The notes under the pieces were generated by a model. The model made no database searches, was not told where the DNA came from, and saw nothing but the letters and a program-made list of their open reading frames with translations. From Labia minor (Eukaryota > Arthropoda > Insecta > Dermaptera > Spongiphoridae), in assembly GCA_963082975.1 (NCBI GenBank), contig OY720346.1:38467787-38531786 (forward strand): a DNA stretch of 64,000 nt. Direction: 5' to 3'. Numbering within the stretch: position 1 is the stretch's first letter; every line of letters starts with the position of its first letter. This document shows, piece by piece, positions 1 through 11,280 of the stretch. The position numbers and the translations under genes were made by a program.

Positions 1-429
1 AAGAAACTACCAACGTACCACGTGAATAGTACAAATATTGAATCAATTAACTATTTCCTAATATCAAAAAATATTTTTAGTATTTATGATTTAATTCATT
101 CTATTATTTAAACAATATACTGATACTATTTAATTTTAAAAAATGAATATATGTATTCATTAAATTATTATTATTATAAAATATACTAATATTATAAATA
201 ATTAACTTAATGTTTTTTAATAAAATTCACTCATTACCTCCTTTTTTTATTCTTATGCTCAAAAACGAATAAAAAAAAATAAATAAAATTAAAATATAGT
301 ATATATTATATAAAAATTTGTTTAATTAGAAATCAATAAATAGTCAGAGAGTATTAAAATTATACATATATTCAAAAATTTATATATATATATATTTCGT
401 ATCAGATTCTCTTGAATATTATTTCAATG

Positions 430-1690
430 AAATTACGACCATATGCAGAGGAAATATTAAGAGAATATCAATGCGGGTTCAGGCCAAATCGAACAACTTT
501 AGATCAGATTTTTTCATTAAGGCAGATATTAGAAAAAAACCCAAATTCAATATTTCTGTTCACCAATTTTTTGTAGACTTTAGAAAAGCGAATGACTCAA
601 TAGACCGGGAAAAACTTTTTCAAATTTTGATCTTAATGGGAATTCCCAAAAATCTAGTACGTATGATTCAAATTTGTCTGGAAGGTAGTAAAGGAAGAGT
701 AAGATGCGGTAATCAACTATCAGAAACTTTCGAAATTCGGAATGGGTTAAAACAAGGGCATTATCACCAATTTTATTTAATTTAGTACTGGAATATGTAA
801 TAAGGCAAATTGGGGAAAAATCAAAAGGAATCTAATTAAACAAAAAATCCAAGTATTTGGTTACGCAGACGACTTAAATATATTAGGAGTTTCGGCAATT
901 GCAATTAAAGATAGCGTAGAAAAATTAATCGAAGCAGGAAAAGAGGTAGGGCTGGAAATTAATACTGCTAAGACAAAGTATTTAGTAACAGAAAGGAATA
1001 GAATTAACACACAAAGTCTTACCATACAAATAGAAAATAGACCAGAGAATTCGAAAATATAGAAGAATTTAAATACTTAGGTTCTGTAATCACGAAGGAT
1101 AATAATATTCGAGAAAAGTTTAAAGCGAGGTTGCAGTCGGGAAACGCCTGTTATCATGAAGTAAAGGGGCTTATCGCGTCAAAATTAATATCAAAGGGGA
1201 TAAAAATTAAAATATATAAAACAATTATTTTACCGGTTGTATTACATATATGGGTGTGAGGCATGGTCTATGACATTAGGAGACGAGAATAGATTTAGAG
1301 TATTTGAGAATAGGATTCTTCGCAGCATTTATGGGCCAAAAAACGATGAGGTCACCGGGGAATGGCAGAGACTGCAAAACGAGGAATAGCATGACCTCTA
1401 TGCATCTCCAGATATAGTTAGAATTATAAAATCGAGAAGGCTGCGTTGGGCAGGACAGAATGGCTAGAATGGGAGAGGAAAGAATGGCGAAAAATATATT
1501 GGGGGGAGACCGAGTGGGAAACGTCCGCTTGGAAGACCAAGTGGGTAGATAATGTGGGAAGGGACGTGAGAGAGATGGTAGTGGGTTAGTGGGTAAGGAT
1601 TGGAGGGTTGTGGCTCAGAATAGGGATATTTGGAGAAGTGTGGTTGCTGCAGCCAAGAACTTTCGAGTTCCGTAGATCCACAGAGATAGA
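430..1690 (+). mobile_element. Degenerate non-LTR retrotransposon (LINE), reverse transcriptase to 3' tail
   Basis: Conceptual translation in shifting frames gives reverse-transcriptase blocks in the expected order. CGFRPNRTT-like and DQIFSLRQILEK-like blocks come first, then FVDFRKANDSIDREKLF (palm, first catalytic Asp), then a RNGLKQG-like block. The catalytic FGYADD follows at 856-873, then a C-terminal GRPSGKRPLGRPK-like segment. It ends in a GATA microsatellite near 1680-1697. The longest open piece covers about 104 codons (471-785); several frameshifts and stops break the rest, so it is dead. The 5' part with the endonuclease is missing. The same family recurs at 14.9, 26.6, 30.3, 31.4, 39.4, 55.5 and 63.6 kb. 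The clade (CR1/Jockey/RTE-like) cannot be fixed by eye. Confidence 0.9.
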
Positions 1691-1700
1691 TAGATAGATT

Positions 1701-2687
1701 TATTTCTTTACTTAAATTGAATAATAACTTGAAATTAAAACACAACTTTCACATATTACAGAATTTATTTTGATTTTTAGCCATATAGAAATTTATATTT
1801 TAATTTAAATACTAGGGTTTGGATTGATTTCTCATATTAGTTGTGAAAAAAGAGGGAAGAAAAGTAAAGAAGCATTTGGAACCTTAGGAATGATTTATGT
1901 TATAAGAGCCATTATAGATTGTTAAGGTTTGTCTTATATGACCTCATCACATGTTTACATGAGGGATGAACATTAATAAACAATGTTATTTTATAATACT
2001 TCTGTTGCTATGATTATTTAATTCTTAATTATCAATTTCATTCATAGTTTAGATTTAATCACCTTGAAATGCTATTAAAAATGTATGTTACCTAAAATAA
2101 AAAAAAAACTTACAAGTATACTTTATTGAAAGCCATTTTCATAAATCTGTTTTTAAGCCCTCTCTCTGAGAATTTTAAAGTGGATAAAAACTTTGTGATA
2201 TTAAAGATCATTTTATACATATAGCTTTGATGGAACAGGTTTAATCAACACCATTAGAGTTAGTTTGGAAAATAGTGCAAAAAGGAAGTAAGTAGTTGAA
2301 AATATAAAAATGACATTTGTTTTTAAAATTAATATAGTATAATCCAATGGTAAGTAAATTGTGGGTCTCTGAATCTTCATTAAGTTAATTAGCATCGAAA
2401 ATTTAAATTCATTTTATTATTATTATCATTTCAATCTCGATAAATTAACTAATTTATTTTTTGTAATACAGAATATATTGTATTTAATTGTTTTATGTGT
2501 CTATATCTCTTTTCTCAATTCTTTTGACTACGAACATAAATGTTTAATTTAATTTATTATTTAATTATAAAAATCTTTTTTACATTGCACTTGTCTGGTA
2601 TATGTAAGCATATTAATTTGAATTTGTACTATTAAAGTAGCCACCCACCAGCTTGGATAATATATCTATATATCTCATCTTATTATT
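1701..2687. other. AT-rich non-coding stretch, nothing recognised
   Basis: Long A/T runs and short chance frames only. No splice-flanked coding segment, RNA gene or match to the window's repeat families was seen. Confidence 0.5.
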
Positions 2688-2689
2688 CT

Positions 2690-2835
2690 AACAAAGATTG
2701 TATATATATATATGTATTTTTGAAATATTAAACCACTCAAAGAATTTTTTGAAATTCACACCATAAATAATATTTATAAAGAAAAATCGATCTGTCTTGG
2801 TTTCAGCCTCAAGAAAAATCATCTTTGTTAGTTTT
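2690..2835 (-). repeat. Repeat family C fragment
   Basis: Read on the minus strand this matches 52975-53235 on the plus strand. Shared are the A-rich start with 'aagaaaaaactga', the 'gatcgattttcc' block, and the stretch ending in 'gtttaatatttcaaaaata' followed by TA repeats. The block 'aagaaaaaacta' next to a 'cccgag' motif is also present in family A, so C may be a distant relative of A. No coding capacity. Confidence 0.6.
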
Positions 2836-2885
2836 TTCTTAATTAAAAATAGGAATTTTAATAATAAAAAAATGGCACCGGGCAA

Positions 2886-4427
2886 CGCTAGACAGCGTTA
2901 ATTATTTTAAACATTATTTATTTTAATAATATTTTGTTCAAATGACGAAATATATATTATGTTATATCCACAGGCCATACTTTTCTATCTTTCGGTGCAT
3001 TATTACTTACGTTTAAGGATTGTTTGTTTTATGACTATTTTTTTAAATTTATGTTCATTTAAATTATTTGAAATTGTTTCCTATATTTTGTCGTTTATTT
3101 ATTTTAAATAATAATCTTAATCTTAAATATTCATAGTTCATAAGGAATAATTTTTTTTAAAGTACCGAGCTCGGTGAACCAGGTACTTCATAAAATATGA
3201 AAAAATGATGTGCCACTTCTTTTCCTACATGATATGTTATATTTTGTATATTCATAAACACTTTTAAATAATTAATTTATTTCATATAAGTTTTAAAATA
3301 ATATTTTTGAGTGATATTAATTAAAAAAAAATACTCAAAGAGGTATTTTGATATTTTCAAGGTATATTATGTATATATATATATATTTCTCTTTAACTTT
3401 CTAGAGCAAATCTCCGAGATGAAGGGCCAAATCAGAAAGGGATTTTAGACGCAATGTCGTTGACTAAACCTTAACGCGACAGGACACAAATAAACAGAAA
3501 TCCTTTCAGCTTATAGGAATATATGGAACGTACACATCAAACCCAGTTATCCACTTTTTTTTCAAATGAAATAGTCGCTCATGCAAAAATTTTGTTGACT
3601 TCTATAAACAAACAAAATAAAATTATAAATAAAAAATATAAATTTGTATTTACTTTTATAATAAATATATATTTGTAAGTAGTAATCATTATAGAAATTA
3701 TATTTTTATGTATAATTTTATAAGATATTTTGGGGAATTTTTAAGGAATAAAATTAGAATTTTAATTAACACTAAATGAACTTTACTAAATTTGAAATTT
3801 AAAAAAAAATTTAATTACCAAAAAAAAAAAAAAAAAATTAAAAATCAATGTTTATTAGATTTAATATACTGGTAATGAAAGATGAAATTATTGATTGAAG
3901 TCACCGTAACAAAATTTATTAGAAATATAGTATTTTATTTCTAAAATTTTATATCGATAGTGTTATTTATATATTTAGATTAAACAAACGCGTTACATAC
4001 GTGTATATTTGTTTCTTTATTTATTTTTTTGTTTAAAATATGATTTAATCAAATGATTTGTTATGCTTTTGTGATTTACTGATTTGAATCCATATAATTT
4101 TAAATAATATATAAGTATATATCGTAACTACACAAGTTCTATAAAAAAATAAAATAAAATAAAACCTAATAAAATAATGAAATCATCAACCGTAAATTTT
4201 AAACTAATCCAATCAATAAATTTCATATGAACTTTCCCGATAATATGTTCAGGGAAAATACCATGAATCAGAGAAGGGATGGTGAGGGGAGTGGAGGAAG
4301 ACTGGACAAAAAAGCAAATAAATTCTTCCCTTTAGTCATTTTACCACTAATGGTTTCTCTAACTGAATTTTAGATTCTAAATGGAAGTCTGAAAGAGGAG
4401 AGGTAACTTAATTTCCATTATCTTTAA

Positions 4428-4464
<37 letters not shown>

Positions 4465-4786
4465 TTTATGTTTTGGTTGGGGTTTGGGTGTGAGTGTATA
4501 GGGGAGGGAATATAAGTAAGCGCGGCTGATTATCGGAAAGTCATAATTCTAAACTAATACCATAAAGGTATTAATTGATTCTGTATGTGTTTGTGAAAGC
4601 TTAGCTTAATTCTATTCCACCTTTTATTTCCAACACACTTTTTAAATTTCTATATTTATATAAACTATTTTTTATAAAATATATACTGACTGAAATTAAA
4701 AATTTTAAAAACATAAATTAATTTTGTTTTTTTCTAAAAAATATTCAATAAGAAATAAAATTAATAATTAAAGAATTAGCAAAAAA
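2886..4786. other. AT-rich non-coding stretch with a (TA)n array
   Basis: No gene or known repeat recognised. It contains a perfect 12-bp palindrome ACCGAGCTCGGT near 3164-3175, a 17-base A run near 3822 and a (TA)n array at 4430-4461. Around 3405-3560 and 4240-4330 the composition is less AT-biased but no coding frame stands out. Confidence 0.5.
4430..4461. repeat. (TA)n microsatellite
   Basis: About 16 TA units. Similar arrays recur near 11236, 13007, 15838, 23629, 41768, 50109, 62660 and 62850. Confidence 0.95.
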
Positions 4787-5022
4787 TCTGGAGTGTCTCC
4801 ACTCGACTATCTTGCAATATGAATTGGATTAAATAACATATATTATATTTAAATTAAATTTAATTAATTATAAATTATGAATTATAAATTAAAATTAATA
4901 AATAATATTTCTTAAACCGGCGCGTGATTTGCAGTGTTAAAAAATTAATTCTGGTACTTTCAGCGATTCAATCAAGCTGAAATTCTATATATAGCAGTTT
5001 TATACAATTTTTAATCTCTTAA
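4787..5022 (-). mobile_element. Family B non-autonomous element, 3' half only
   Basis: Minus-strand copy of the ~600-bp family B. It begins with the terminal hairpin block (GAGTG-GAGA-CACTC on the element strand) and runs through the AT-rich spacer, the GGCGCGTGATTTGCAGT block and the 'cagcgattcaatcaagctga' block. It then stops before the internal module. It is truncated and the other end is missing. Confidence 0.8.
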
Positions 5023-5255
5023 ATGGAACATTATTAAAATATAATGTAACTAATAAATTAATAAAATTATATTTTTAAAAATAAATGTAAATTTTAATAA
5101 GCATCACATTTTTAATTAAAAACAGCTTATAAAGTTGAGAAGAAGAAAGCCTATAATGATGTAACAACCGAAATACGCATAAAACAAATATTTATATAAC
5201 TTAGATTAATCAACTTTAAATTTTGTCGAGTATTTTTAAAATAAATATAATTTTT

Positions 5256-6504
5256 ACTGACCGACGATAGTAAGGGAGGTATTGTTTTCACACCAAATTT
5301 CACATGTGGAGATTTTTACATATCTCCACGAATCATGCATTTTCTTAACAGAATAAGTTGACCTGTGGCCAGGTCCGAACCGACCGACGGTTTGAAGTAA
5401 ATTAATTTCCAGCTACAGAAACAATTTCAAATAATTTTAATATATCTATTAATGTAATAAAAAACAAATAGGCATATAACATAAATATTTTTAATTTTAT
5501 TTTATTTATAATATATATGTAAGACCAGACTGTGACGTCATGAATGGCTGGATGACGTCATATAATTTTAAATCAAGAAAAAACTAATAAATATGATTTT
5601 CCCGAGGATAAAACCAATACAAAGTGTATGATTCGTGGTGATATATAAAAAAATCTCCTTATGTGAAATTTGGTGTGAAAATAACCCTTCCCTTCCTATC
5701 GTCGATCGCTAATATTACCACTTCCGGTTTCCGGATTTGCACCAAAAGTTGATCAATTCATCCCAGTGATGCATTAAGTAAATATACCAAATTTCATCAA
5801 AATCGGTTGAGCCGTTCAGGCTGTACACATCTATACGGACGGACAGACGGACGGACAGACATCATGCTAAAAGTACTTTTTTCTGTTTAGAAAATGCATG
5901 ATTCGTGGAGATATGTAAAAATCTCCACATGTGAAATTTGGTGTGAAAACAATACCTCCCTTACTATCGTCGGTCGGTAAAAAAGTATTTTTAGCATGAT
6001 GTCTGTCCGTCCGTATAGATATGTACAGCCTGAACGGCTGAACGGATTTCGATGAAATATGGTATATTTACTTAATGCATCAGTGGGATGAATTGATCAA
6101 CTTTTGGTCCAAATCCGGAAACCGGAAGTGGTAGTATTAGCGATCGACGATAGGAAGGGAAGGGTTATTTTCACACTAAATTTCACATGAGATTTTTTAC
6201 ATATCACCACGAATCATGCACTTTGTATTGGTTTTATCCTCGAGAAAAATCATATTTATTAGTTTTTTCTTGATTTAAAATTATATGACGTCATCCAGCC
6301 ATTCATGACGTCACAGCCTGGTCTTGTATATATATTATAAATAAAATAAAATTAAAAATGTTTATATTTATTATTTATGTATCCATATCTGTTTTTTATT
6401 ACATTAATAGATATATTAAAATTATTTGAAATTGTTTCTGTAGCTGGAAATTAATTTACTTCAAACCGTCGGTCGGTTCGGACCTGGTCACAGGTCAACT
6501 TATT
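5256..6504 (-). mobile_element. Family A element split by a second, opposite family A copy
   Basis: The minus-strand copy begins at 5256 after a T run (ACTGACCGACGATAG). It is interrupted at 5352-5353 and resumes at 5979 with 'aaaagtatttttagcatg', ending at 6504 with the complement of AATAAGTTGACC. The two halves join seamlessly when compared with the uninterrupted minus copy at 48763-49383. Features on the element strand are the ACCGACCGACGG block near the 5' end, a GACGTCA-containing segment, CACTTCCGGTTTCCGG, CAAAAGTTGAT, a CCAAATTTCATC module, an ACGG/GACA microsatellite and two ~90-bp direct repeats containing 'gtgaaatttggtgtgaaaa'. No coding capacity. Confidence 0.85.
5354..5978 (+). 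mobile_element. Family A element, full length, nested in another copy
   Basis: Starts TAAGTTGACCTGTGGCC and ends CGGTCGGT before an A run. It inserted into the A run of 'cagaaaaaag' in the host copy, leaving two As on the left and six on the right. This fits a 2-bp AA duplication, or no duplication if the element itself begins AATAAG. With the flanking half-copies it forms a ~1.2-kb near-palindrome. The second internal direct repeat carries an 8-bp perfect stem, GTGGAGAT...ATCTCCAC. No open frame of note. Confidence 0.88.
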
Positions 6505-6974
6505 TACGTTTATTTCTAATATTGTATATTAAATATTTTATCTGATGTTTACAATTAAATTTAAAAATTTCCTAAAATATATTAAATATTCCTATTTCTA
6601 TATGGTTTTAAAGGAACTTCCTATAATAGAATGATTAGACAACACAAATGAGAGAGTTAGATAAAGATAGAGAGAGTTAAAAGTAGTCATTAAAAATTTA
6701 ATAGATAATTAAGGCATCAACTAGTTGAATAGAAAGCCAAGGGAGACCCCAGGTTATTAATGAGGCAAAGGGCTTAAGGGTCTTTGAAGATAATGACCAC
6801 TCATTAAATTAAATTAGAATATCTCACGAAAACCTAGTGTGAAATAAATAAAAACAAAAAAATAAAAAATACAATAATAATAGGTTAATGAATTTTTACT
6901 TTAATATTACGATCACGAAAATTTCAGATGTCGAGATTTTGATGTTTTTATACGCGATTTGAAGGTCCTACACA

Positions 6975-7164
6975 ATAAAATGAAAACAGTTAAACTTTTT
7001 TTTTAGGTCAATAATGAAAAATTGAAAACAAATCGGAAATGTTCGAAAAGTGTAGCCACAAAATCATCTTACCTTTTTTTTTAGAACCATATTGAAAAAA
7101 AATCGAATATTTTCAAAAATTTTCTGGCACCGGGTATGCTCGCGCCCCCAGGTTGAGAACCTCT
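6975..7164. mobile_element. Insertion with a hAT-like terminus inside family B
   Basis: This segment interrupts family B and ends with AGGTTGAGAACCTCTG, which resembles the right end of non-autonomous hAT elements. Family B sequence (ctctaaactgaccg) resumes directly after it. Its 'ccttttttttagaac...ttgaaaaaaaa' part resembles the interior of the hAT-like MITE at 23235-23420. A matching left end was not found, so the left boundary is approximate. Confidence 0.4.
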
Positions 7165-7444
7165 GCTCTAAACTGACCGTAAAAATAAAGATATATGTTT
7201 GATAGTTTTGCACATGATTAAGAATTGTATAAAATTGGTATATATAGAATTTAAGCTTGATTGAATCGCTGAAAGTACCGGAATTAATTTTTTTAATTTT
7301 TTAACACGTTGACTGCCAATCACGCGTCAGCACGTGACGTGGTGTCACCAACAAAGAGCCAAACACGTGAATAAATTTTTTAAATTTCTAAATTTTGACT
7401 TAAAAATGAAGGTAACGGTTTTAAATTTATATTATTATTATTAT

Positions 7445-7830
7445 TATTAATTGCGTATGGACCGTCTTGGATCACGCAAAGCTCCCATAAATTTTTAGAA
7501 GCGCATCGCATCCTCATGGTCATGATGCGATTGCTGATGGCATTGACTTCTAATATTGAATCGATGATCTTCTTGTTCACAATGAACGCCATGCCCAGAA
7601 GTGGTAAATCTCTTCCAATTCGCTTGGCCGTCTTGCTCTTGAATATGCGATAGTTCTTATAGTCCATTGTATTTTTCATCCGTGAATCTTGTCTCTTGAA
7701 GAGCAATTATCTGGATATTCTATCACGATTCATGGTTGCTTGTTTTGAGGTTATCCTGCCGGAGTAGGCTTTGTAGAACCAGGGCTTGTCAGTTCCTGGA
7801 GCTGGGGCAGCCGATGTTAAATTGAATTTT
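7445..7830 (-). mobile_element. LINE fragment: endonuclease (EEP/AP-type) domain
   Basis: The minus strand gives NIQIIALQETRF, the conserved metal-binding block of LINE apurinic-like endonucleases. After a frameshift it continues MDYKNYRIFKSKTAKRIG and GMAFIVNKKIIDSI, matching the usual '...GVGFIVSK...' region. The longest open piece is about 100 codons (7380-7706). The downstream reverse transcriptase is absent, and the element side at 7427-7449 ends in an (ATT)n run. It is a dead fragment, and its relation to the GATA-tailed LINE family is unknown. Confidence 0.75.
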
Positions 7831-7865
7831 TTTATTTTTATTAAATTAAATAAATATATAATCTT

Positions 7866-7943
7866 GAGTTCTATGCTGGGATTCGAACTCAGGCTTCCTG
7901 TGTAGAAAACTCGTACTCTACCCACTCAGCCATGCTGCCCCAT
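7866..7943 (-). mobile_element. tRNA-derived SINE head
   Basis: On the minus strand GGGGCAGCATGGCTGAGTGG begins a tRNA-like sequence. Box A is like TGGCTGAGTGGGTAGAGT. Box B is GAGTTCGAATCCC (plus-strand 7878-7893). Spacing between the boxes is tRNA-like. The 3' end does not pair with the GGGGCAG start, so no acceptor stem forms. This supports a SINE rather than a working tRNA gene. It lies just upstream, in the same orientation, of the LINE endonuclease fragment. Confidence 0.7.
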
Positions 7944-8489
7944 TTTAAATTTATATTAATATATGTTAATTAATTAATTTAATTGAATAACAATACTATA
8001 TAAATAAATCTATTTTTTTAATTAGTTAATTAATTAATCCAATTTAATTTAAATATATGTTAATTAATCCAATTCAAATTGCGAGATAGTCAAGTGGAGA
8101 CACTCCAGATTTTTTTTTTAATAATTAAGTAAATTAGTATAAATGAAGTTTGAATTTAAATTTCTTACAACCTTCCTAGTATAAAAATTAAATTTAGTTG
8201 ATATTTTTTCAAATATAGCAATTTTAATACATACATATATACCTACTAGTACAATTTATAGTTATAAGTTTACTTAATAGAAAAATAAATCTATTTTTTT
8301 GATTTTGTATATTTAATCTATAGTACATATTAAAAAACAAATAGACTAATTCTTAACATATATATAAAGATTAAAATTAAACTACTATTAATAATATCTA
8401 TTTAAAAAAGAATTATTTTTAAATAATAATCAATTGGATTGAATATATATAATAATAATCTCTGGTCAGTATAAAGACAAGGGTTGATT

Positions 8490-8905
8490 TTATTTGTAAT
8501 ATATATACAAATACCCTGAAGATGGTGAGTGAAGAGAGGAGAGGATGAATAAACAATCCAAGTAAGAAGTGAACTCCTTTGAGGAAAGAGCAAGCCCTTT
8601 GGGAATGCTTGGTATTTCTTTGCTGTCATTTCTTAAACGGGGCAAAAGAGGGGGGATATTATTAGGCATTCCTGGGCAACACCCATATCCGTTGCCAGCC
8701 ACCAAATAACCTCGTCGACCCGTTTTACATTAATTGCCTTTCGTTTATAAATACTGATTTATTATATTACTATATATAATAATATAATAGGACCGCCGTG
8801 TCGCTCTACCCTTCCCACTTCACCGCCTCCACCTCCCACCACCACCATCACCAACCCTCTCCACGTGCTGAGAGTAAAAGCTTTAATATTAATCACCCTA
8901 TCTTG
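8490..8905. other. Unique GC-elevated island
   Basis: Clearly less AT-rich than its surroundings, with pyrimidine-rich parts and a CCACC/ACCACC run near 8828-8850. Both strands have short frames (71 codons on the minus strand at 8490-8705) without a recognisable domain. It matches no repeat family of this window. It could be a regulatory element or an exon of an unrecognised gene; neither is shown. Confidence 0.4.
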
Positions 8906-9124
8906 AGAGGCATTAATTTTCATATGATTTATTGAGATTTTTATCATTGGTTCGTTTTTTGTTTCGTTATTTATTTGATATATTAAACCATATACAAGAA
9001 AAAAAAGTAAAATTAAATAGATTTTTAAGAGTACTTATATACCAACATATTATATTTGAATATATTTATATAATATTTATAAAATACTATATAATGCAAT
9101 TAAAATATAATTAGGAATAAAAAA

Positions 9125-9531
9125 TCTAGATTGTCTCCATTCGACTATCTCGGAAATTTGAATTGGATAATTAATTAAAAAATTTAAATTTACAGTATAG
9201 TATTGTTATTCAATTAAATTAATTAATTATAATATATTAAATTTAAATTTAAAACACCTTTACCTTCATTTTTAAGTCAAAATTTAACACATTGACTGCC
9301 AGTCACTTAGAGTTACATTGATAGTCATTCACATAGAAGTAGATTTTACCCAGATGTGCTAACATATTTATTGTAAGAAATATGTTTTGAAAATAGTAAT
9401 AAAAGATAAATAGGTGATACGTACGTAGTTTTCATTGAAGAATTTTAAAATTACACGCCAGCGCGTGTTTAGCACTTTGTTGATGACACCACGTCACGTG
9501 CTGGCGCGTGATTGGCAGTAAATTGATAAAA
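9125..9531 (-). mobile_element. Family B element, 3' half, diverged
   Basis: Begins with the terminal block (TCTAGATTGTCTCCATTCG) and carries the 'gacttaaaaatgaaggtaa' complement seen at 7395. It ends around the paired GCCAGCGCGTG and CACGTGCTGGCGCG blocks at 9460-9513. A ~150-bp segment at 9310-9450 is not part of the consensus and may be a further insertion. The rest of the element is missing. Confidence 0.7.
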
Positions 9532-10073
9532 TATAATTAATAAATTTAAAATTAAATTTAGGTAGTAAAACTATTTTAAAAATCTCATTTAGGTATATTT
9601 ATATTGAAATTTAATTATTTTTTTAATTTATACAGATTAATAGGTATATTAATATATTGACTATTAAATGTATAGATAAGCATATTAGTGATAGATTAGA
9701 ACTCAAATTTAATTAGAAACGATCCAATTATATTATTATTATTATTATTATTATTAGTGATATAGGTATTAATACGGTACCAGCATACTTATAATGCATA
9801 TTCAGTAATATTGCTAACTTTAATTGATAACGACTAGAAATTATTCACAAAGCATATAATCTGCCCACTTATACTTCTATGCTACTAAATTATCTTTATA
9901 AATTCTATTTTTTTTAAAATAAGGCCTAAATTAATTACATTAAATATTAATTATTTTGGAAGAAATAACCAGTAAATATACCTTTGCATTTATTGAGTTA
10001 AAAAAATTAAATTTAAAAAAGCTGTCTATTATAGAAGAATAAAAAAATTATTTAAAACACACAAAAAAAATAT
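9532..10073. other. AT-rich stretch with an (ATT)n microsatellite
   Basis: An ATT repeat lies at about 9731-9755. Nothing else recognised. Confidence 0.5.
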
Positions 10074-10625
10074 ACGAGTGTCATTCAATAAGTAAAGATG
10101 CAAATGACTATAGCTCAAATACAGTTTATTTGATTCTTACAAAATTCAGACTATTTTTCCAACATAATCATCCCCCCCCCCCACTTATGCACTTGTCCGA
10201 TCTTTTTGACAGCTTCCTTGGCGAAGAATTCTTTTGATTTATCCCGAAGCCACTTTTGCACAGCTTCCTTATCTTCCTCGTTGTTAGCAAATCTTTTTCC
10301 ACGTAGGGCTTCTTTGAGTAGTCCAAACATATAAAAATCAGATGGGGCAAGGTCGGGGCTGTAGGCAGGATGAGGTAAAACCTCCCAACCTTTTGAAGCT
10401 TATTACGGGTCAGCTGGGCTGTATGACTCCTTTTGACAAGAATCCACGGCGTTTGCTCTTTAAACTTGGTCTAACCTTGTGTCTAGCATCTAGGAGTAGT
10501 ATTAGCTATTGATAGTTCGCTGATCTTTAAGAAAATCGCAATAGACTGGTCCTGCGAGTCCCAAAAGATGGTGGGAGTTCATCACCTACAATTGTCCGGC
10601 TACTTTTAAACCGAACAACCCACTC
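10074..10625 (-). mobile_element. Mariner-like transposase remnant
   Basis: The minus-strand translation contains HTAQLTR and then, after a frame change, PAYSPDLAPSDFYMFGLLK-like residues. This is the mariner signature around the third catalytic Asp. The best open piece covers 10168-10350. A terminal sequence ACGAGTGTCATTCAATAAGT starts at 10074, matching the related copy at 22134. The N-terminal DNA-binding half and the opposite terminal repeat are not recognisable. A C10 run at about 10171 breaks the frame. Confidence 0.8.
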
Positions 10626-10889
10626 ATAATAGTAATATGAAGTTTTTCCCTACATTATCAGATGTATTAATAATAACACACATATACGCGTATATAATAT
10701 TAATCATAATATGTAGTTGGCACATTCATGATAATATTATATCAGGAAAGAGTTCAATTATAAATGTTATCTGATCTTATTACCTATTTTAAAAAATTAA
10801 TACAAAACAATTTGAAAAATAGGAAAAAATTTTTTAATTTTATTATTTATAATCAACTTATGAATTTTGTCTGACATTTGACATAATGA

Positions 10890-11180
10890 GCTCTTCAAAA
10901 TGGAGGGAAAACATTCATCATCACCATTTCTGTCAGAGTCTCCGCCCCCGTTGCTTCCACCCAAACCCACCCCTCTGGTAACTAACTCCCTTACCAATCT
11001 GCAGCCAGCCTGGTCTTTCATAAGGGGTGTGAATTTAATGGAAATTTGCCAATTAAAAAAGGCCCCTCTTTTTCTTTTGTTAAATGGATTCCATTCCTGG
11101 GATATGATAAGACAAGCAAAGTTAGAAGCAATTCCATTCTTTTTTCCAAAGTTAAAAAGAAAAAAATGCGAGTTCAAGAT
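10890..11180. other. Unique GC-elevated island
   Basis: Frames of 126 codons are open on both strands (10797-11177 minus and 10900-11280 plus), and neither shows a recognisable domain. The composition contrasts sharply with the flanks. It is followed by a (TA)n array at 11236-11265. Possible regulatory or exonic sequence. Confidence 0.4.
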
Positions 11181-11231
11181 GTGCTCCTACAATTCATCAA
11201 ATTTGCAAATTGAATTTATGGAACAGAGACC

Positions 11232-11263
<32 letters not shown>

Positions 11264-11280
11264 CAAACACTTACATATAA

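Larger units (their letters stand above)
6899..8109 (+). mobile_element. Family B element interrupted by other insertions
   Basis: Starts with 'attacgatcacgaaaattt' followed by the 'gtcgagattttgatg' block. It ends with 'gcgagatagtcaagtggag' and the terminal hairpin before a T run. The middle is replaced around 6975-7164 by a hAT-terminus-like insertion. The AT-rich spacer is split by a LINE/SINE composite at about 7427-7945. It shares a 'gacttaaaaatgaaggtaa' block with the minus copy at 9125-9531, so the two belong to one subfamily. Confidence 0.8.

Noticed and set aside
3164..3177. ACCGAGCTCGGT, resembling a cloning-vector polylinker
   Set aside because: Only 12 bp match and the flanks are ordinary AT-rich genomic sequence. 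A chance palindrome.
7866..7943. Functional tRNA gene on the minus strand
   Set aside because: Boxes A and B are present but the ends cannot form an acceptor stem, so a tRNA-derived SINE is more likely.
10797..11280. Overlapping 126-codon frames on both strands
   Set aside because: Open on both strands because of base composition. No recognisable domain or splice structure; kept only as a GC-elevated island.
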